A stretch of 64,000 nt of DNA. It comes from Pseudomonas kitaguniensis (GTDB taxonomy: Bacteria; Pseudomonadota; Gammaproteobacteria; Pseudomonadales; Pseudomonadaceae). Both the position numbers and the translations under genes were made by a program. This document shows positions 10,366 through 19,829 of the stretch, piece after piece (position 1 is the stretch's first letter; every line of letters begins with the position of its first letter). The notes beneath the pieces were generated by a model. That model worked only from the letters and a program-made list of their open reading frames with translations. It was not told the DNA's origin and did no database searches. The stretch lies in contig NZ_VUAZ01000068.1 in assembly GCF_009296165.1 (NCBI RefSeq), positions 1 through 64,000 of the forward strand, written 5' to 3'.

Positions 10366-13300
10366 GCGTTGCCCCCGCTGGCAGCCGTCGCCCTGGCGGT
10401 GTAACGCAGGTGAATGACAATATCGTTGATCGTTTCGAGTATGGCTTTTTGCTGAGGCGGATTGGGGAACTCCAGCGTCCAATCGGAGATGGCCCCGGTG
10501 TATTCAAAGGGCAAGTAGCGATCATTGCTGTCGAACGTGAGCCTGAACAGGCCGTTGTCATCAAGGCCGGTGGAGAGGGCGATTTGCTGATGCACGCGCA
10601 TGTCGGCACGCCGCTGGCCTGTGGGCAATACGATTTCGTTGCGGGTCTGGGTCAATATCGCTTTGATGTCTTGGTAAGGCCCCAGCGTTGCGGGCAACGA
10701 TACGCTGATGCCTTTGATCCGCCGCAGGCTGTGGCCGGGGTAATCATCTTCAAACAGCGCTTCGGTGAGTTTGAAGCACAGCCTGCCTTGGCTGACCAGT
10801 TGTTGTTTATGTGAAGCCCAGGGGTCATCAGTGCTTGTAAGGTGAGTGGCTTGAGCGGTGTTGGCGTGGGGCGTGGCGACCACACAATCGATGAGGTGAT
10901 GACGCAACGAGATAGTTTTGACGATCTCCAGATCCCGCACGTTATTGTTCAAGTAGGCGGTGTTCATGCTCAACAGCGATAGCTTCAGGGCCTCACCCGC
11001 CAGGTAACCACGGTAATTGTTGTTCCAGGCGCTGGGCTGGATAAACGTGCGTGCATAGTCCGCAACCTCGTACTGCCAGCACGCTTGCGCGGTTCGGCAC
11101 AGCGAAAGGCTAAGGTCATAGACTTGGTAGTAGAACTTGCTGAGTTGAACATTCAGCCAGTCATACAACTGTGCCTTGGAAAAGCGCCGGGCGAGTAATT
11201 GATAGTTCGACCAGGCGTGTGTCAGGGCAGTTTCGGCCAGGCGCAACTGCAGGCGCGTGGCTTTTTCCTGTTCGGCGCAGGTGTGTAGCTGAGCATCCAC
11301 CTGCGCCAGTTCAAGTTGGGCTTGCTCCTGAGCATAGGCCCACTCCTGTGCCCGGCGGCGGAATTGTTCGGTACGGTCAAGGTCCGCAGCCGTGCCGCGC
11401 AGCGCCGTCGCAACGCCTTGGGCCAGGGCTTGAACGGCATAGAACGGGCCTTCCCAGCGCGAGCCGCCGACACTGGTACCGAAAATGTTCGGCGCCATCA
11501 TCGCGATGCCGGCCCCTGCGCCGGCGGCTGAACCTGCGGTATCGAATCCGGTACTGGTCAAGTAGAGCAGGCCGGCATGCGCTTCCGAGGGGCTGATACC
11601 TTCTTTGAGTTGATGTTCGTAGTAGCGCAGCCGGGCCTCAATTATGTGCCGACTGGTGTTGAGCGCCTGGCGGTTTTTCTGATCGATCAACAACGCTTGG
11701 GTTTGTTGAGTGACGACGATATTGGCCAGGTCCCACGCTTGTTGTTGCTGTAGCTCCAGGTATTCAGACTGCTCCTTGCGTTCAATCAGGGTCAGCAGCG
11801 TATGGCCGAATTGAATCAATGCTTCGGTCGCCGTGAGCGCATGGCCCAGCATGATCTGGAACCGATAATGGCCGACCTGTGTGTCCGCAAGCGCAGCGGC
11901 ACGCGCGTTGTCGAAACCGCCTTTGCCCTGGCCGGCCACCAGGCTGCGGGGTGACAACGAGGCCGCGTACAGCGGCAAGTGCAAGGGTTTACCGGTAATG
12001 TCGAGATTATTCCGCAGGTTATGCAGGCGGCTTTCGAGCGTATCCCAGCGAGCCACCAGCTCACTGTTAAAGGGTAGGCACAGCGAGTCGGTCAGCGTCA
12101 GCGACGCCGCTGTGGCGCCTTCAACCGGGCGCGTGATCTCGATGCTCGGGGCTTGCTGCTCAAGTGCCGTCAGGGCTGGCGAGCCAGACGTTGCGAGGGC
12201 GGCGAGGGTGATTTTCGACCACGGTTCAAGACGGGTGATGCTGGGGCGTGTGCCGAGGAACTGATGCGCTCGCGTGTACCAGAGTTTGGCGTGCGTCAGG
12301 CTGTCCGGGGTGAGCTGGCGATAGGCTGCGTCGCCGCGATTGAGCAGAATATCGAGGTAAAACAGGTAGATCGCTTTGCGAAAATGCACCGGCGCACGAA
12401 CCGCCAGTGCGTGAGGGTCGTGGGTGGCATGGCCCGGGGCCTGATCTTCTCGCAGCAGTTCGCTGAAGCCCCAAAAGGCCGGGCGGTCAATGGAACCCTC
12501 GGCTGCCCGCGCAGGGTCGAATAGGTAGCGGAGCCAGGTGTGTGCTTCGTCATACTGCTGTTCCTGGTTAAGGCGATGGGCGATCAGCCAGGGCACATAC
12601 AGGAACAGCTCCCAGAAATACTTGCCGTTAGCGCCTTTGAAGTCGATATCTTGCGCTGTACCACCCGGCGCAAGTGGAGGCTCCTGCCAGGTTTTCGGGG
12701 TTAACGAAAACAGGTGTTCGAGGCTGATGTTGGCTGCCTGAATCAGCTTGCCGGCAAAGCAGGTGTTCATACGCAGGGTGGTCGGCAGGCCGGCAGGCAG
12801 CGTGTCTTTGCTGTTTGAAAAATCAATGAATTCGGCGCTGCCGAGGGTTTCCGATGCATAGCGTTTGATGGTCGGCGCGAGTTGCTGGCTAAGCGGCGCG
12901 TCAGACACGGGCGCGGCCAGTTTCAAGGTGGCGGCTTTTAGTGCGTAGCCGAGAATTTTCGGGCCGTCGGCGCTGGGCTCAAGTGTCACCACCCCATGGA
13001 TCAGGGTAATGCCGGACGCCGCCTGCGCGCGTGTTATTGAAATACGCGTGGTGGCCCGATGCCCGGCAGGCAGTTCGGGCGTGGAGCCGGCGAGGCTTTC
13101 GTGAGACGTGTGCTGAAAGTTGATGATTTTATGTGAATTGGCGTTGATGGTTTCGGTGAAGGGGTAGTCTTGAAAGTTTGCACTCATGATGATGTGTTTG
13201 TAGGCGCGCAACGTCGAGGTGGCCACGTCGGTGTTGTTGATCAGCAGCACATTTTGGGAGTGCAACTGGTTCAGTTTTTCAGGCAGGTGGTAATGGCCGT

Positions 13301-15176
13301 AACGGTTAAGCGTGATGTGAAAGTGTTTGTGCGTGTACAGATTTACGAAAGCGTTCTTGTCGATAAATTTGCCTTCCAGCGAAAGGGTAGTGTCGCCGAC
13401 TTGCTCGGGTGTAGAGGTAAACAGTGACCCATCTTCGTCGTGTACAGCGTTGGGGTATTCTTCATGCGTGGTCGCGTTTTTAAAATAGAGTGCATAAAAA
13501 TCAGAGGTTAATACTTCTACCGTGCCGGTGATTTTAGAACCCTTGCTCAGTTTGAGTTGAGTCGTGTTGGGGTCGTCCAATGCCGCATCGGTCATCAGTG
13601 TGATGGTGATAGGCGTCGTGCGCCTTGCGCTCAAGGTGACGGTGTACGGGTGTTGAAAGCGCTCTTTGAGAATCGAAGAAAATATAATCTCGTCGGTATT
13701 AGCGTCAAAAGCGACGGCGCTCTGCTCGGTGTCTTTTATGTTCAGTTGGTGTTTTTCAAAGTCCCAATCGTTTTTGTCCGCGAACGGCGTTTGCACGGTG
13801 ACCGAAATCGAATGTTTGGAGGCCGGCGTTACCTTGAACTGCAGGTTGCCCTGGTTTTTGTGCGCAAAGAAGGTGAGGTATTGCCTGGCGTTGTCAGGTA
13901 GCAATTCGCTGTAATAGCCGTTAGTGCTTTGGAGTACCGCGCGCACCCTGGTTTTCTGCGAGGGGTCGAAGGGTTCCAGCAGCCGGTTTATTTCTTCGTC
14001 CACGTCTGAGCCCGGCAGCACGCTATAACGCTCGGGGCTGCCGCCATCGGCGAGCGTGGTGATGTTGAAGGACTGGTCGATTTGCACGGACTGGAAAAAC
14101 TTGCCAATAAAGTTCTCCTGCTGTTTAGGGTCTTTACGTGCGGTTGCAAGGACACTTAAAAACAGCACGGGCGGGCCGCTGGCATCGACGATCGCCACCG
14201 TTTGCGTGATCGTTTTCAGAAAGTCCGTGGTCGATGCGTTGACGTCTTCGGTGGCGCAGTATTGTTCAATACACGCCTGCGGTACGCTCCAACTGCCATC
14301 GTGTTTTTTATAAGAGAAGTTAAGCCGAAACTTGACGTAGTGGTTGTCTATCCATGCGGTGAGCTGTGCTTTTTCTCCCGCATTCGATTGGTCGGCTTTG
14401 AAGGCGCTGGTGGGGGTGGGTTTGATGCATTCGGCCCAGATGAAAAAGATTCGATTATTAAAAAACACCGGGCGGATACTCTGCTCGGCAGTGGCGTCGG
14501 AGACCGATAAGTTCACCCGCTCCCAATCAGACCAGGCACCTTGGGCAAGCCCCGCGCCGGAACGCTTGGACAGGTCGAGGGAGCGCCAGTAATAGGTATG
14601 CTCGGAGCTTGATTTGCCGACAAAGTAATAGGTGCCGCTACACAGCTCGCTTGAACCTGCGTCGATGTACCCGTTGATCGTGCGTATGTTGGCGGTTTCT
14701 TCGAACCTGGCAAGGTAACGGTTAACTGCGGTGGTCACGGTGTCCCGTTGAATTCGATATTGGCTAAGGTCGTTTTCCAAGTGTTGAAAACTCGCCGTCT
14801 TGTCACGCCGTAACGTCGGGTCCAGATAGTTGGCGGGGTGGTAGCGCAGCTGTTGGTTGGCATTCCACAGTGGGTAGGTGTGCAAGCGTTCGCGCCAGGT
14901 CTGGTGCTGTTGCGCAGTCATCGCATGCGTTTCATAGCCGGGTTCGAGGCCCAGTTGAATGCGCGTGATGTATTGCTGCAGGCTGGAAATCGCACAGGCT
15001 ACCGGGCTGGTCGGCACGGCTTGGCTGACCTGCACGTCGAGTAGCCAGTACTCGTAGAGAGCGTCGGCGTTGGTGATTTTACTTTTTAACGCGTCAGGCA
15101 CTTTGTGGGTCAGGTAATACGCGAGCATCGCATCGCGCAGGCTTTCATTGAGGTGTTGATTGAGCAAGTGAGACAT
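10362..15176 (-). CDS. tcaB: Tc toxin A component, C-terminal part (TcaB-like)
   Basis: Product of 1604 residues corresponding to the receptor-binding and pore-forming part of a TcA protein. The N-terminus (YEYWLLDVQVSQAVPTSP) and a segment around residue 850 (WQEPPLAPGGTAQDIDFKG, then YFWELFLYVPWLIA) are characteristic of TcaB/TcdA C-terminal regions, as is the long coiled coil toward the C-terminus (EQAQLELAQVDAQLHTCAEQ). With TcaA (932 aa) the total of about 2536 residues matches a single-chain TcdA. AAGGA lies 7 nt before the ATG. The gene lies 44 bp after tcaA and overlaps tcaC by 4 nt, so tcaABC is one operon. It should assemble with TcaA into the pentameric translocation channel. Confidence 0.92.
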   Translation of the reverse strand: MSHLLNQHLNESLRDAMLAYYLTHKVPDALKSKITNADALYEYWLLDVQVSQAVPTSPVACAISSLQQYITRIQLGLEPGYETHAMTAQQHQTWRERLHTYPLWNANQQLRYHPANYLDPTLRRDKTASFQHLENDLSQYRIQRDTVTTAVNRYLARFEETANIRTINGYIDAGSSELCSGTYYFVGKSSSEHTYYWRSLDLSKRSGAGLAQGAWSDWERVNLSVSDATAEQSIRPVFFNNRIFFIWAECIKPTPTSAFKADQSNAGEKAQLTAWIDNHYVKFRLNFSYKKHDGSWSVPQACIEQYCATEDVNASTTDFLKTITQTVAIVDASGPPVLFLSVLATARKDPKQQENFIGKFFQSVQIDQSFNITTLADGGSPERYSVLPGSDVDEEINRLLEPFDPSQKTRVRAVLQSTNGYYSELLPDNARQYLTFFAHKNQGNLQFKVTPASKHSISVTVQTPFADKNDWDFEKHQLNIKDTEQSAVAFDANTDEIIFSSILKERFQHPYTVTLSARRTTPITITLMTDAALDDPNTTQLKLSKGSKITGTVEVLTSDFYALYFKNATTHEEYPNAVHDEDGSLFTSTPEQVGDTTLSLEGKFIDKNAFVNLYTHKHFHITLNRYGHYHLPEKLNQLHSQNVLLINNTDVATSTLRAYKHIIMSANFQDYPFTETINANSHKIINFQHTSHESLAGSTPELPAGHRATTRISITRAQAASGITLIHGVVTLEPSADGPKILGYALKAATLKLAAPVSDAPLSQQLAPTIKRYASETLGSAEFIDFSNSKDTLPAGLPTTLRMNTCFAGKLIQAANISLEHLFSLTPKTWQEPPLAPGGTAQDIDFKGANGKYFWELFLYVPWLIAHRLNQEQQYDEAHTWLRYLFDPARAAEGSIDRPAFWGFSELLREDQAPGHATHDPHALAVRAPVHFRKAIYLFYLDILLNRGDAAYRQLTPDSLTHAKLWYTRAHQFLGTRPSITRLEPWSKITLAALATSGSPALTALEQQAPSIEITRPVEGATAASLTLTDSLCLPFNSELVARWDTLESRLHNLRNNLDITGKPLHLPLYAASLSPRSLVAGQGKGGFDNARAAALADTQVGHYRFQIMLGHALTATEALIQFGHTLLTLIERKEQSEYLELQQQQAWDLANIVVTQQTQALLIDQKNRQALNTSRHIIEARLRYYEHQLKEGISPSEAHAGLLYLTSTGFDTAGSAAGAGAGIAMMAPNIFGTSVGGSRWEGPFYAVQALAQGVATALRGTAADLDRTEQFRRRAQEWAYAQEQAQLELAQVDAQLHTCAEQEKATRLQLRLAETALTHAWSNYQLLARRFSKAQLYDWLNVQLSKFYYQVYDLSLSLCRTAQACWQYEVADYARTFIQPSAWNNNYRGYLAGEALKLSLLSMNTAYLNNNVRDLEIVKTISLRHHLIDCVVATPHANTAQATHLTSTDDPWASHKQQLVSQGRLCFKLTEALFEDDYPGHSLRRIKGISVSLPATLGPYQDIKAILTQTRNEIVLPTGQRRADMRVHQQIALSTGLDDNGLFRLTFDSNDRYLPFEYTGAISDWTLEFPNPPQQKAILETINDIVIHLRYTARATAASGGNA

Positions 15177-15220
15177 GATCAGTCCTTGAACAGGTCGAAA
15201 AAAAGTGGGGTATTAGTCAG

Positions 15221-18019
15221 TTACTGTTGGGCGCTCGTTAGCGCCTCGCCCACGGCCTTCCATTCGGCAAACGTCGAGTCGGTTTTAAGCTGGCTGGCTT
15301 GAATCAGCATGCGGGTCGACAGGCCGGTGTCGGCGCTTGCCTGGCGGCAGCGCAGCACCCAGTCCAGGCGGTCCATGGAGGTAATGCGCGGCGGTGTCAG
15401 TTGGCTGCTTAAACTGTCGATTTCACTGGCACTCCAGCCTAAAAGTTGTGCCAGTCGCGCGTTTTTTTCTTCAGGGGGGGGCTGCACAGCGCTGTTGTGT
15501 AAGGCATGGGCATGTTCGAAGTAGGCGAGAAGCTGTTCTTCGGTGGTGCCACAGCGATTGATGCACTGTTTGAATTGCTGCATGAGGTAGAGAGTGCGCG
15601 GGGTCAGTTCAAGCAACGAAGAGGCCGCGTACTCACTCTCAAGCCAGTGCGGATTGAGCAGAAATTGATGCAGTGCATGTGGGCTGAGCGGAAGTTGCAG
15701 AATGTCGGCGGCGTTAGGTAACAGCAGTATCAAGTAGCCGATGGTGTGTAGCGGCGGGGCAGTGGGCGCGTGTAAACGCAGGAACTGGTTGGCATGATCA
15801 TATTTGACATAGCCGCTGGTATCGCTTGGCGTATGGGCCGTGGCTTGAATGATTGCTTTCAGGCGTAAATGAAGGCGCCAGAGCTCGTCACGCACCTCGC
15901 TCAACAGGGGCAGGAGGATGAGCCTGGCTTGCTCGATCAAAAATGCATTACGAACAGCGTCAACGCTTATTTTAAGCGGCGTTAGAACATCATTCAGCGC
16001 AGCTTCCACGCTCGCGACAGCGCGAATCCTTTGCAGTACCTGCTGGCCGATGGACGCCCAATCAATCGCGGGCAGGTGATTTTTTTCGTCGTCTCTTTCA
16101 TCAGCGTTTTGTTGAGGCAGGGTCAGACGCTTCAACTTTTGGGCGAGAGACGCCTGGTCGTAGGCGGCGAACGCGTTGACCAGCTGCTTAATGGCAGGGT
16201 CTTGGGCCAATGGGTGCAGCGATCGTTGAGGGTTTAACAGTGACAGGCTGTTCCCGCTTTGCTTGAGCCAGCGGCTGGCCCAGTCCAGGTGCATGAGCAT
16301 ATCGAGGAAGTCAGTCGCGCCTTTCGGCTTGCGGCGTAATGTCGGATTACGCAGTTGCGTTGCGAGGGTCGCCTGCCCGAGCATTTGTAGCCATTGCTGG
16401 CAGTCCAGGACCGACAGGCCAAACAGGCGGGCAATGTGTGCTTGCCGATAAATCGCGCTGACGGTCTCGATCGTACGTGTGGCAGGCACATCGGGGCTGA
16501 TCAGTAGCTGCAGCGACGCCTGGGTGTCCTGCAGGCCCAACCCCGCGCAGAGTTGTTGCCGAGTAGTCGCGTCGAATGCACCGCCGTCCAGATACAGCGG
16601 TGGCAGAGCAGAGCCTGCGCGATTGAATACCTGATCAAACAAGGGCAGGCGCTCGCCTGAGGCATGCACGGGCAACTGATGGAGCCAGGCGGCAAACTCC
16701 TCGGCCTGCAGCCCGTAGTGCTTGCTTAGATAGCAAAAAACGCCCAGCGCCCTCAGGGTGTTATGGCTGATCAGCAGCGAAGGGTTACTGCTGCCCTCGC
16801 AGCGCATGGCGCTGGTTATCAGGCTGTCCAGTTGCGCGAACGGCAGGCCGAGCCAGCGCTGCAGGCGAATCATGCGTTGCAACCTGTCGAAGCGCTCAAG
16901 GTTAACGTTGACCAGTTGGGCAGGCGCGCCGTTGTCCAGGCTGATAACGGGCGTGGTTGCGCCGTTGACGTAACACGCGCCGTACGTCAGCTGCGTGCTC
17001 TGCGGGCAGTAAGGTGATTTGCGCGGTGCGTGCGTCTGTTGTGCAAGCAGCGCCTGAAGTTGTTCGGCATCGAGTTGTGTCAGGCGCAGAAAGTCGCTGA
17101 TCTTCTCGGGACCTTTTGGCGTCTCTCGCCACTGGTAATAGTCACGAAAAAAAGTGTGCGCGCCGTCTGCGGCGACCAGGCTATTTTTCAGCAGTGTTTG
17201 TTGTTCAGGGCTCAACCCGGATAACAAGCATTGGGCCTCGTTATTCTGAGTGATGACCTGCCCGTAAGCGCCGGCTTTTGCTGCCAGCGGCAGCTCGCGA
17301 CTGATGCGATAGTTCAACTCGCCCAACGCCGGCGTGTCGCCTGCCAGGCTCAGTCGGCATTGCTGATGGTGAAAGTGGTAGGGCAGAGAAAATGGATACC
17401 AGGTCTTGCTCAGTAACGTGTAGGCATCCTTGTCGTCAGCGCCGGTTATATTTTTTAGCAAGGTCTGGTTGATGATCGACAACATGGGCACCTGACCCGA
17501 CACGCTGTGTTGGTCGATCACCAGCGCGTGCAGGTCCGCGCGTCGATCGTTCAACGTGACGGCGTTTGACCCTTGGGCGTTGTGTTCCAGTTGCATGGCG
17601 AACAGGTAGAGCGCCCGCAAGTACGCCGCTGGCGAATCGACTGCGGCGATGGAGGTGCTGGAGCAGAACTGTTGCCAGTTCTCGTTGAACAAGGCTTGGT
17701 AGGTCGCTCCGGTTTCGGCGGCAACCTTGCGTTTATTGCGCAGGGCAGTGGCGTCTGACGCGACTTGTTGTTGGCGAAATAATGTCTCCAGTTGCGCGGC
17801 GGCACTCTGGGCCTTGAGGTACACCGGGTGGGCATCGTCGTCATTGCAGGTTGCCAATCGCTTGGCGAACTCGCGCTCGGACACGCGCACGATGTCGAAC
17901 ACCGAGTTGATATTGAGGCGCTGCAGAGCGGTCTTGAAATCGTCCCGGCCATGCGCAGGCGGGCGGGCGTGGTCAATCAGTTGAGCAAGCAAGGGGCTGG
18001 TGTCGGCTTCCATATCCAT
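15221..18019 (-). CDS. tcaA: Tc toxin A component, N-terminal part (TcaA-like, VRP1/SpvA-type domain)
   Basis: Product of about 932 residues. Its N-terminus ([23 protein letters not shown]) and the following helical region ([17 protein letters not shown]) match the Salmonella virulence plasmid 28-kDa A protein (VRP1) domain found at the front of TcA and TcaA proteins. It is the first gene of the tcaABC operon. The start at 18019 has GAAGGA 4 nt upstream; an ATG at 18013 has better spacing (10 nt). A GTG at 18112 would give a longer protein but has no ribosome site. It is divergent from trhO across about 230 bp. No lysis cassette, chitinase or LysR regulator lies within the locus. Confidence 0.9.
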   Translation of the reverse strand: MDMEADTSPLLAQLIDHARPPAHGRDDFKTALQRLNINSVFDIVRVSEREFAKRLATCNDDDAHPVYLKAQSAAAQLETLFRQQQVASDATALRNKRKVAAETGATYQALFNENWQQFCSSTSIAAVDSPAAYLRALYLFAMQLEHNAQGSNAVTLNDRRADLHALVIDQHSVSGQVPMLSIINQTLLKNITGADDKDAYTLLSKTWYPFSLPYHFHHQQCRLSLAGDTPALGELNYRISRELPLAAKAGAYGQVITQNNEAQCLLSGLSPEQQTLLKNSLVAADGAHTFFRDYYQWRETPKGPEKISDFLRLTQLDAEQLQALLAQQTHAPRKSPYCPQSTQLTYGACYVNGATTPVISLDNGAPAQLVNVNLERFDRLQRMIRLQRWLGLPFAQLDSLITSAMRCEGSSNPSLLISHNTLRALGVFCYLSKHYGLQAEEFAAWLHQLPVHASGERLPLFDQVFNRAGSALPPLYLDGGAFDATTRQQLCAGLGLQDTQASLQLLISPDVPATRTIETVSAIYRQAHIARLFGLSVLDCQQWLQMLGQATLATQLRNPTLRRKPKGATDFLDMLMHLDWASRWLKQSGNSLSLLNPQRSLHPLAQDPAIKQLVNAFAAYDQASLAQKLKRLTLPQQNADERDDEKNHLPAIDWASIGQQVLQRIRAVASVEAALNDVLTPLKISVDAVRNAFLIEQARLILLPLLSEVRDELWRLHLRLKAIIQATAHTPSDTSGYVKYDHANQFLRLHAPTAPPLHTIGYLILLLPNAADILQLPLSPHALHQFLLNPHWLESEYAASSLLELTPRTLYLMQQFKQCINRCGTTEEQLLAYFEHAHALHNSAVQPPPEEKNARLAQLLGWSASEIDSLSSQLTPPRITSMDRLDWVLRCRQASADTGLSTRMLIQASQLKTDSTFAEWKAVGEALTSAQQ

Positions 18020-18248
18020 AGGTTCCTTCAATCCCTCCGGCAGATCCGGAGGGGCAGGAAACGCTATCACGCGGGCTGTCGCGGCCTGCGTCAGGCGGTG
18101 CTGCGATAGCACTAGGGAAATATCAGCGCGTCAGAGTCGATGCCATACCGAGGCAGGTTTTGCTAGAATCCGCCCGCGCCTTACCACGTTGGCGTTTTTT
18201 GATATCCGGTTCACCCTTTACGAGGGTAGCCACCTGGAGAGAACACCC
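18020..18248. other. divergent intergenic region tcaA / trhO (right edge of Tc locus)
   Basis: About 230 bp between the Tc operon and the core gene trhO, presumably holding the promoters of both. I see no direct repeats, integrase fragment or tRNA here that would reveal how the Tc locus entered. Confidence 0.5.
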
Positions 18249-19190
18249 ATGACTCAACCGATTGTCGTGGCGGCACTGTATAAGTTCGTCACCCTCGAAG
18301 ATTACGTCGCCCTGCGCGAGCCACTGCTGCAGGCGATGGTCGACAACGGCATCAAAGGCACCTTGCTGATCGCCGAAGAAGGCATCAACGGCACCGTTTC
18401 CGGCAGCCGCGAAGGCATTGATGGCCTGATGGCCTGGCTGAAGAACGACCCGCGCATGGTCGACATCGACCACAAAGAATCCTACTGCGACGACCAGCCG
18501 TTCTACCGCACCAAGGTCAAACTGAAAAAAGAGATCGTGACCCTGGGCGTTGAAGGCGTCGACCCGAACAAAAAAGTTGGCACCTACGTCAACCCGCAGG
18601 ACTGGAACGCGCTGATCAGCGACCCGGAAGTGCTGTTGATTGATACGCGCAACGACTACGAAGTGTCGATCGGCACCTTCGAAGGCGCGATTGACCCGAA
18701 AACTACTAGCTTTCGCGAATTTCCCGACTATATCAAAGCCAACTTCGACCCGGCCAAGCACAAGAAAGTCGCCATGTTCTGCACGGGCGGTATTCGTTGC
18801 GAAAAGGCCTCAAGCTACATGCTCAGCGAAGGCTTTGACGAGGTTTACCACCTCAAGGGCGGTATCTTGAAGTACCTCGAAGAGGTGCCGCAGGCGGAGA
18901 CTAAATGGCAGGGCGACTGCTTTGTGTTCGACAACCGCGTGACCGTGCGTCACGACCTGAGCGAAGGCGACTACGATCAATGCCATGCCTGCCGCACACC
19001 GGTGAGCGTAGAAGACCGCGTGTCCGAGCACTATGTGGCCGGCATCAGTTGCCCGCATTGCTGGGATAAGCTGCCGGAGAAGACCCGTCGCAGCGCAATC
19101 GACCGGCAAAAGCAGATTGAACTGGCCAAGGCCCGCAATATGCCGCACCCGATTGGCTTCAACTACAAGCAAACCCCTTCCGAGGCCTGA
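18249..19190 (+). CDS. trhO: tRNA uridine(34) hydroxylase TrhO (rhodanese family)
   Basis: A 313-residue YceA/TrhO protein that hydroxylates U34 of certain tRNAs, the first step to (c)mo5U. It has the N-terminal acylphosphatase-like domain ([11 protein letters not shown]), a rhodanese domain with active-site loop CTGGIRC (Cys near residue 178), and a C-terminal cysteine-rich stretch ([16 protein letters not shown]). The start is taken at 18249, with GGAGA 9 nt upstream and [13 protein letters not shown] typical of the family; the long upstream extension lies in the tcaA promoter region. It is first in a run with the DsbA-like and ABC transporter genes. Confidence 0.95.
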   Translation: MTQPIVVAALYKFVTLEDYVALREPLLQAMVDNGIKGTLLIAEEGINGTVSGSREGIDGLMAWLKNDPRMVDIDHKESYCDDQPFYRTKVKLKKEIVTLGVEGVDPNKKVGTYVNPQDWNALISDPEVLLIDTRNDYEVSIGTFEGAIDPKTTSFREFPDYIKANFDPAKHKKVAMFCTGGIRCEKASSYMLSEGFDEVYHLKGGILKYLEEVPQAETKWQGDCFVFDNRVTVRHDLSEGDYDQCHACRTPVSVEDRVSEHYVAGISCPHCWDKLPEKTRRSAIDRQKQIELAKARNMPHPIGFNYKQTPSEA

Positions 19191-19193
19191 CCC

Positions 19194-19829
19194 ATGCCCG
19201 CGCGCCTGCTCTATGTAATGGACCCGATGTGTTCCTGGTGCTGGGGCTTTGCGCCCGTTGCCAAAGCCTTGGTTGAGCAGGCTCAGGCCGCCGGCGTCGA
19301 ACTGCACCTGGTGGTGGGCGGCTTGCGCACCGGCAGCGGCGCGGCATTGGAACCCACCACCCGGCGTTACATCCTCGAACACTGGCAGGCGGTAACGGAT
19401 GCCACCGGTCAGTCGTTTACGTTTGAGGGGGCGTTGCCCGAAGGTTTTGTCTACGACACGGAGCCGGCCTGCCGCGCCATCGTCACTGCGCGCAGCCTGG
19501 CACCGGATTGCGCCTGGACGCTGCTGGGGCTGATCCAGCATGCGTTTTATGTAGAGGGGCGCGATGTGACCCTCGCCAGTGTGCTGGTGGAACTGGCGGA
19601 GGAGGCGGGCATACCGCGTATCGAGTTTGCCGGCGCCTTCGACCGCGCAGAGCAACACGCCGCGACGGGTGCTGATTTCACCTGGGTGAAGGATTTGGGC
19701 ATCGACGGTTTCCCGACGTTGCTCGCCGAGCGTAATGGCCAGATGGCCTTGTTGACCAACGGTTACCAGCCACTCTCCGAGTTGTCGCCATTGCTCGCCC
19801 GTTGGTTGGAGCGAGCCGCCTGTGTATGA
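19194..19829 (+). CDS. DsbA family (thioredoxin-fold) protein
   Basis: Product of 211 residues with a C13-S-W-C16 active site right after the first beta strand (LLYVMDPMCSWCWGF). A predicted cis-Pro loop (GIDGFPTLL) lies near residue 165. There is no signal peptide, so unlike true DsbA it is probably cytoplasmic, as in the FrnE-like/DsbA-related group. It begins 3 nt after trhO and its end overlaps the next gene by 8 nt, so it is translationally coupled. The substrate is unknown. Confidence 0.88.
   Translation: MPARLLYVMDPMCSWCWGFAPVAKALVEQAQAAGVELHLVVGGLRTGSGAALEPTTRRYILEHWQAVTDATGQSFTFEGALPEGFVYDTEPACRAIVTARSLAPDCAWTLLGLIQHAFYVEGRDVTLASVLVELAEEAGIPRIEFAGAFDRAEQHAATGADFTWVKDLGIDGFPTLLAERNGQMALLTNGYQPLSELSPLLARWLERAACV

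Noticed and set aside
15177..15220. Hidden small gene between tcaA and tcaB
   Set aside because: Only 44 bp, containing just the tcaB ribosome site.
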